Position numbers and translations under genes: made by a program
Notes under the pieces: model-generated
Database searches by the model: none
What the model was told of the DNA's origin: nothing
What the model saw: the letters and a program-made list of their open reading frames with translations, nothing else
DNA from: Providencia rettgeri
Lineage (GTDB): Bacteria; Pseudomonadota; Gammaproteobacteria; Enterobacterales; Enterobacteriaceae
Assembly: GCF_023205015.1 (NCBI RefSeq)
Contig: NZ_CP096258.1
Coordinates: 1,612,001 to 1,676,000, forward strand
Reading direction: 5' to 3'
Length of the DNA: 64,000 nucleotides
In this document: positions 61,134 to 64,000 of the stretch, one piece after another
Numbering within the stretch: the first letter of the stretch is position 1
Layout: each line of letters opens with the position of its first letter

Positions 61134-61841
61134 TTAAAACGTGTCGTCAGGCCACTGGGACTTAACTACTTTGCCAATAATATGGCAGTCAACTCCACAG
61201 GGTATTAGTTCATATCTAGGGTTCAGTGGTTCAAGGTATGGTCGGCCCGCATCTCGAATTAATCGTTTAAATGTGAACTCATCGCCATTCATTCTAGCGA
61301 TACAGAAGTCTCCCGCGTCAACAGGCTCTTCAGGATCAACAAGTATCAGCATCCCTTCAGGGAAGCTAGGGCGTCCACCTTGTGGAGCTGTCATCGAGTG
61401 ACCTTCAACCTCTAACCAGAATGCGCTGTCGCTTGCTTTTCTAGCTGTAGGAATCCATGCAATTGCATCTTTTTTGGTGTAGGAATGTTCATTTTCAGTG
61501 AATGAACCTGCTTGTACCTTTGAAAGCAAAGGGTATTCGTATGTATTAATAATCTGTTCTGAGTTTGATAAGACGGATTGATAAACCTCCCGAATTTCTT
61601 TAGCTAGAAATGGGCTTATGTCCTCAACGGGGACGTCCAATATTTTAGCAAACTTAGCTGCATGCTCATGATTGATGGCATTTACACCATTTAACAATTG
61701 AGCTACTCCGCTTTGTCCCATTCCAAGCATTTCACCAAGAATTTCTTGCGAAAGCCCTAGATCTTTTTTCTTAGATTCAAAAATAGATTTTAGGCGAATG
61801 GCATCTGCTTTCTGTTCATCAGTCAACGGTTTCTTTTTCAT
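61134..61841 (-). CDS. cI: Prophage CI-type repressor with S24/LexA-like autoprotease
   Basis: A 235-residue protein, close to lambda CI in length. The N-terminal HTH_3 domain has LSQEILGEMLGMGQSGVAQL. The C-terminal peptidase S24 domain has the Ala111-Gly112 cleavage site (KVQAGSF), the catalytic Ser149 in EGHSM and Lys192 in FTFKRL. It should repress both early promoters and be cleaved with RecA help during the SOS response. It starts 11 bases before the first right operator. Confidence 0.95.
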   Translation of the reverse strand: MKKKPLTDEQKADAIRLKSIFESKKKDLGLSQEILGEMLGMGQSGVAQLLNGVNAINHEHAAKFAKILDVPVEDISPFLAKEIREVYQSVLSNSEQIINTYEYPLLSKVQAGSFTENEHSYTKKDAIAWIPTARKASDSAFWLEVEGHSMTAPQGGRPSFPEGMLILVDPEEPVDAGDFCIARMNGDEFTFKRLIRDAGRPYLEPLNPRYELIPCGVDCHIIGKVVKSQWPDDTF

Positions 61842-61851
61842 GTGGCAATAA

Positions 61852-61915
61852 TATCACCTCTGGGAATAAAAACAATCACCGCAGGTGTTGATTATTTTAT
61901 CATTAGCGGTGATAA
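61852..61915. promoter_or_regulatory. Right operator group (OR-like), three repeats
   Basis: Between the divergent cI and cro genes lie TATCACCTCTGGGAATA (61852-61868), AATCACCGCAGGTGTTGATT (61874-61893) and TTATCATTAGCGGTGATAA (61897-61915). They share the half-site TATCACC/GGTGATA. Three sites with about 22-base spacing recall OR1-OR3 of lambda and probably cover the maintenance and rightward promoters. The first is the least symmetric. Confidence 0.75.
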
Positions 61916-61935
61916 TTGTCTGAGGAGGGACATTC

Positions 61936-62163
61936 ATGGAAAAAATTGAATTGTCAGTATTAGTTTCAATGCTGGGGCAAAAAAAAGTTGCTGATCTGTT
62001 TGGTATTCAGCAAAGCGCGATTAATAAGGCGATAAAAACTAATCGAAAAATTTTCGTCATTAAAGTTGGTGGCGAAGTTGTCGGCGCAGAAGAGGTTAAG
62101 CCTTTTCCTAACAAGCCTAACAGTGATTTTTATGCACCAGATACACAACATACCGATGCCTAA
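61936..62163 (+). CDS. cro: Cro-like repressor
   Basis: A 75-residue protein with a clear match to lambda Cro: QKKVADLFGIQQSAINKAIK as HTH and GRKIF-like NRKIFVI, then GEVVGAEEVKPFPNKPNSDF (lambda has YAEEVKPFPSNK). GAGGAGGG lies before the ATG. It should bind the same operators as CI with opposite preference and start lytic growth. It overlaps the next gene by eight bases. Confidence 0.93.
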   Translation: MEKIELSVLVSMLGQKKVADLFGIQQSAINKAIKTNRKIFVIKVGGEVVGAEEVKPFPNKPNSDFYAPDTQHTDA

Positions 62164-62410
62164 GCATTACTTTCCTGATGACGCTAAGTGGATTCAGGAA
62201 ATGTTATTGCAGCTGTCACCGAGTGCGAGAAACAGGGCGCTGGTGGCTTATTCCGAAGTGTATCAGGAGCATTGGGAATTAGAGCCAGTTTCATACCGCA
62301 AAGACAACAAAGCGAGACATGAAGCGAACTCAAGACTAAGGCAGTACGTGAGACGTTATTCGAAGGCAATGCAAGGTTATACCTCAGCGCCGTTGTTGGT
62401 TGGTCAGTAA
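62156..62410 (+). CDS. Hypothetical phage protein downstream of cro
   Basis: About 84 residues from the ATG at 62156 (MPKHYFPDDAKWIQEMLLQL), which overlaps the cro stop and is favoured over the start at 62066 inside cro. The middle contains ARNRALVAYSEVYQEHW and the C-terminal half is basic. It holds the place of cII but is not CII-like. I do not recognise its function. It may belong to the replication group. Confidence 0.65.
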   Translation: MPKHYFPDDAKWIQEMLLQLSPSARNRALVAYSEVYQEHWELEPVSYRKDNKARHEANSRLRQYVRRYSKAMQGYTSAPLLVGQ

Positions 62411-62669
62411 TTTCATTAAGGGAGTATTCAGGGGTTAAGACGTTTAGCCGTCTAGACTGTTTTCTGGGGAAGAGGGGAAAACTTTCTAGGGGGGTAAGGG
62501 GGGTGATCTTTGAAAGGGGTGTTAGGGAAGGCACTGCCAAGGAAGGAGTTAGATCTTAAATATAGATCTCTATAGGGGTTATAAATACCACCAGCCGTTT
62601 AGATGGCTAAATGATAAATATTCCAAAGGCTTCGTCCTTGGCAGGGTAGATTATTCAAGTGAGGAACGG
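62411..62669. other. Structured, G-rich non-coding region before the phage helicase
   Basis: A dense set of G-runs covers 62466-62527: runs of 4, 4, 6, 6, 4 and 3 G on the plus strand, enough for a G-quadruplex. Around it are a hairpin AGACG/CGTCT (62438-62453), a duplicated palindrome AGATCT (62551-62556 and 62564-62569), TTTAG/CTAAA (62598-62611) and a long-range pair TGCCAAGGA/TCCTTGGCA (62535-62543 and 62635-62643). No frame looks coding. It may be a replication or leader-RNA element. Confidence 0.6.
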
Positions 62670-64000
62670 ATGTTAAACATTACGCCAAATTTTGCACAGG
62701 AACGCGGTTTAGCTATGTTGCGTGAACACTGGAAGCAAAACCGCACGTTTATGATTTATAGCCCAACAGGGAGTGGTAAAACAGGGTTAGCCGCATTTAT
62801 CACAAACGGTTATATCAATCGCAATATGCGAGTTATGTTCTGTGCGCCATATACAAACCTGATCGCCCAAACATCTGAGCGTTTTCAAGAATATGGCATA
62901 CCAATGGAAGAAATCGGATTTGTTTGGGCCAATCATCCCAATTATGACCCAACAAAATTAATCCAAATTGCCTCAGCAGATACGGTTATTCGTCGTGAGT
63001 TTCCTGACAACATTGATTTACTCATCATCGACGAGGCCCATTTACGCCGAAAGAAAATACTCGAAGTCATTCGTGATACAGACCTCAAAGTAATCGGGCT
63101 TTCTGGAACACCTTTTTCCCCATTTCTTGGTGAATATTACGAAAGGCTGATTAAACCTACGACGATGAAGGAGCTTATTCAGCGTGGGGATCTAAGTAAA
63201 TACGAATTTTACGCACCGACAAAACCAGATTTATCAAAAGTGAAATCAGTTCGTAGTGAGGAATTCGGTAGTGATTATAAAGAGGCTGAAATTGCTGAAA
63301 TTATGTCAGGTGCGGATTTGGTTGGCGACGTGGTTGATAACTGGCTGGCTAATGGTGAAAACCTACCAACGATCTGTTTTTGCGTCACTGTCAGCCATGC
63401 AAATTATGTCACTGTTGCTTTTAACCGATCAGGGGTAAATGCGGAAGTCATTACAGCTGATACGCCACATGATGAACGTCGAGTCATCATTCACCGTTTC
63501 GAACAGGGTGCAACCAAGATCATTGTTAATGTCGGAACGCTTGTCGCAGGTTTTGATAGTGATGTTCGTTGCATCATTTACGCCCGACCTACTAAATCAG
63601 AAATCCGCTGGGTGCAGTGTCTTGGTCGCGGATTACGTAAAGCGCCGGGCAAAGATAAATGTCTCATCTTTGATCATTCCGGTTCTGTCCATCGCTTAGG
63701 CTTTCCTGATGATATCGAATATGACGAATTGCCAAGCAAAAATGATGGCATGAAAGAGGTTAATAGTTTTCGTGAGCAAGAAAAACGCGAGAAGAAACCG
63801 AAAGAATGTACCTCATGCCACTACATGAAGCCTGCAGGTGTTTACGTTTGCCCTAAATGTGGATTTAAGCCACTCGCCGGGGAAGACGTAGAAGTCGATA
63901 CGACACGCAATATCAAAAAATTAGGTAAGACTGAAAAAGTTTACACCCAGCAAGAAAAGCAAAGTTTCTATTCCCAACTTAAATATTACCAAAACGTCAG
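62670..64000 (+). CDS. Phage SF2 (DEAD/DEAH-type) helicase, 3' end outside the window
   Basis: 443 residues are visible from the ATG at 62670 (GAGGAACGG upstream). Helicase motifs appear in order: I SPTGSGKT (31-38), II DEAH (121-124), III LSGTPFSP, V NVGTLVAGFDSD and VI QCLGRGLRK. After the two RecA-like domains a zinc ribbon follows (CTSCHYMKPAGVYVCPKC), then a charged tail. Such helicases stand next to phage replication genes and may open the origin or replace DnaB loading. It is the first large gene of the rightward early operon. Confidence 0.92.
   Translation, partial: MLNITPNFAQERGLAMLREHWKQNRTFMIYSPTGSGKTGLAAFITNGYINRNMRVMFCAPYTNLIAQTSERFQEYGIPMEEIGFVWANHPNYDPTKLIQIASADTVIRREFPDNIDLLIIDEAHLRRKKILEVIRDTDLKVIGLSGTPFSPFLGEYYERLIKPTTMKELIQRGDLSKYEFYAPTKPDLSKVKSVRSEEFGSDYKEAEIAEIMSGADLVGDVVDNWLANGENLPTICFCVTVSHANYVTVAFNRSGVNAEVITADTPHDERRVIIHRFEQGATKIIVNVGTLVAGFDSDVRCIIYARPTKSEIRWVQCLGRGLRKAPGKDKCLIFDHSGSVHRLGFPDDIEYDELPSKNDGMKEVNSFREQEKREKKPKECTSCHYMKPAGVYVCPKCGFKPLAGEDVEVDTTRNIKKLGKTEKVYTQQEKQSFYSQLKYYQNV

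Larger units (their letters stand above)
53640..64000. mobile_element. Left part of a lambda-like prophage
   Basis: The element begins with an integrase next to a gene remnant and continues past the window end. Order: int (plus), a leftward operon of about 18 small genes (55010-60954, minus), left operator group, cI (minus), right operator group, cro and replication genes (plus). The CI, Cro and operator layout is that of lambda. Structural genes, lysis genes and the right attachment site are outside, so completeness cannot be judged. Confidence 0.88.

Noticed and set aside
62066..62155. N-terminal extension of the gene after cro
   Set aside because: It would overlap most of the cro C-terminal half; the ATG at 62156, overlapping the cro stop, is the natural start.
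1..64000. CRISPR array
   Set aside because: No regularly spaced direct repeats of 24-40 bases were seen.

Overview
The window looks like a chromosomal segment of a Morganellaceae member of the Enterobacterales. Providencia is the best guess and Proteus or Morganella are possible. The reasons are the AT-rich intergenic DNA and Enterobacterales-type genes (fdnGHI, ynfA, agp, uspF, yjaB and yjdJ homologues). A third reason is a Proteus-like type VI secretion (T6SS) layout, in which an hcp-vgrG-effector module lies beside a large structural operon. The species call is an inference; no rRNA or tRNA gene is present to test it.

Layout. (1) 1-3.4 kb: the 3' end of a Kch-like potassium channel gene, an SLC13/ArsB-type permease paired with a lone ABC ATPase, two adjacent fluoride channel genes (crcB) and a small membrane protein. 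A FUSC-like membrane protein follows on the opposite strand. (2) 5.3-15.7 kb, rightward: hcp, vgrG, a DUF2169 adaptor, a PAAR-like/Rhs effector and an acidic probable immunity gene. A 1.2 kb IS3-family element has split the effector just before its C-terminal WHH-type nuclease toxin. (3) 16.1-37.5 kb, leftward: one T6SS structural operon in transcription order tssB, tssC, tssE, tssF, tssG, tagH (FHA), tssJ, tssK, tssL, clpV, a VasH-like regulator without its AAA+ domain, tagO/vasI, tssA, tssM, vasL and a second tssF-like gene. It has no hcp or vgrG, so the convergent module at 5-8 kb is the obvious local source of tube and spike.

(4) 38-43.5 kb: an AT-rich accessory stretch with a decayed ORF, a solitary fimbrial-adhesin-like protein, a lipoprotein, YjdJ, pirin, a two-domain Mop protein, a Crp-family fragment and YnfA. 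(5) 43.9-48.5 kb: fdnGHI, the selenocysteine-containing respiratory formate dehydrogenase, with an in-frame TGA, a SECIS hairpin and an FNR-like box upstream. (6) 48.6-53 kb: three GNAT acetyltransferases, the periplasmic glucose-1-phosphatase Agp, UspF and a Sel1-repeat protein. (7) 53.6-64 kb: the left part of a lambda-like prophage. It has a tyrosine integrase, an Xis-like HTH protein, a leftward operon of small overlapping genes, a LexA-type CI repressor between two groups of operator-like repeats, Cro, a G-rich structured region and the start of an SF2 helicase that runs off the window.

In the T6SS, TssJLM form the membrane complex, TssEFGK the baseplate and TssBC the sheath that ClpV recycles. 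Hcp, VgrG and the PAAR-like tip would carry the Rhs toxin. Here the insertion has separated that toxin from its carrier while its immunity gene stays intact. In the prophage, CI and Cro probably compete at the two operator groups, as in lambda.
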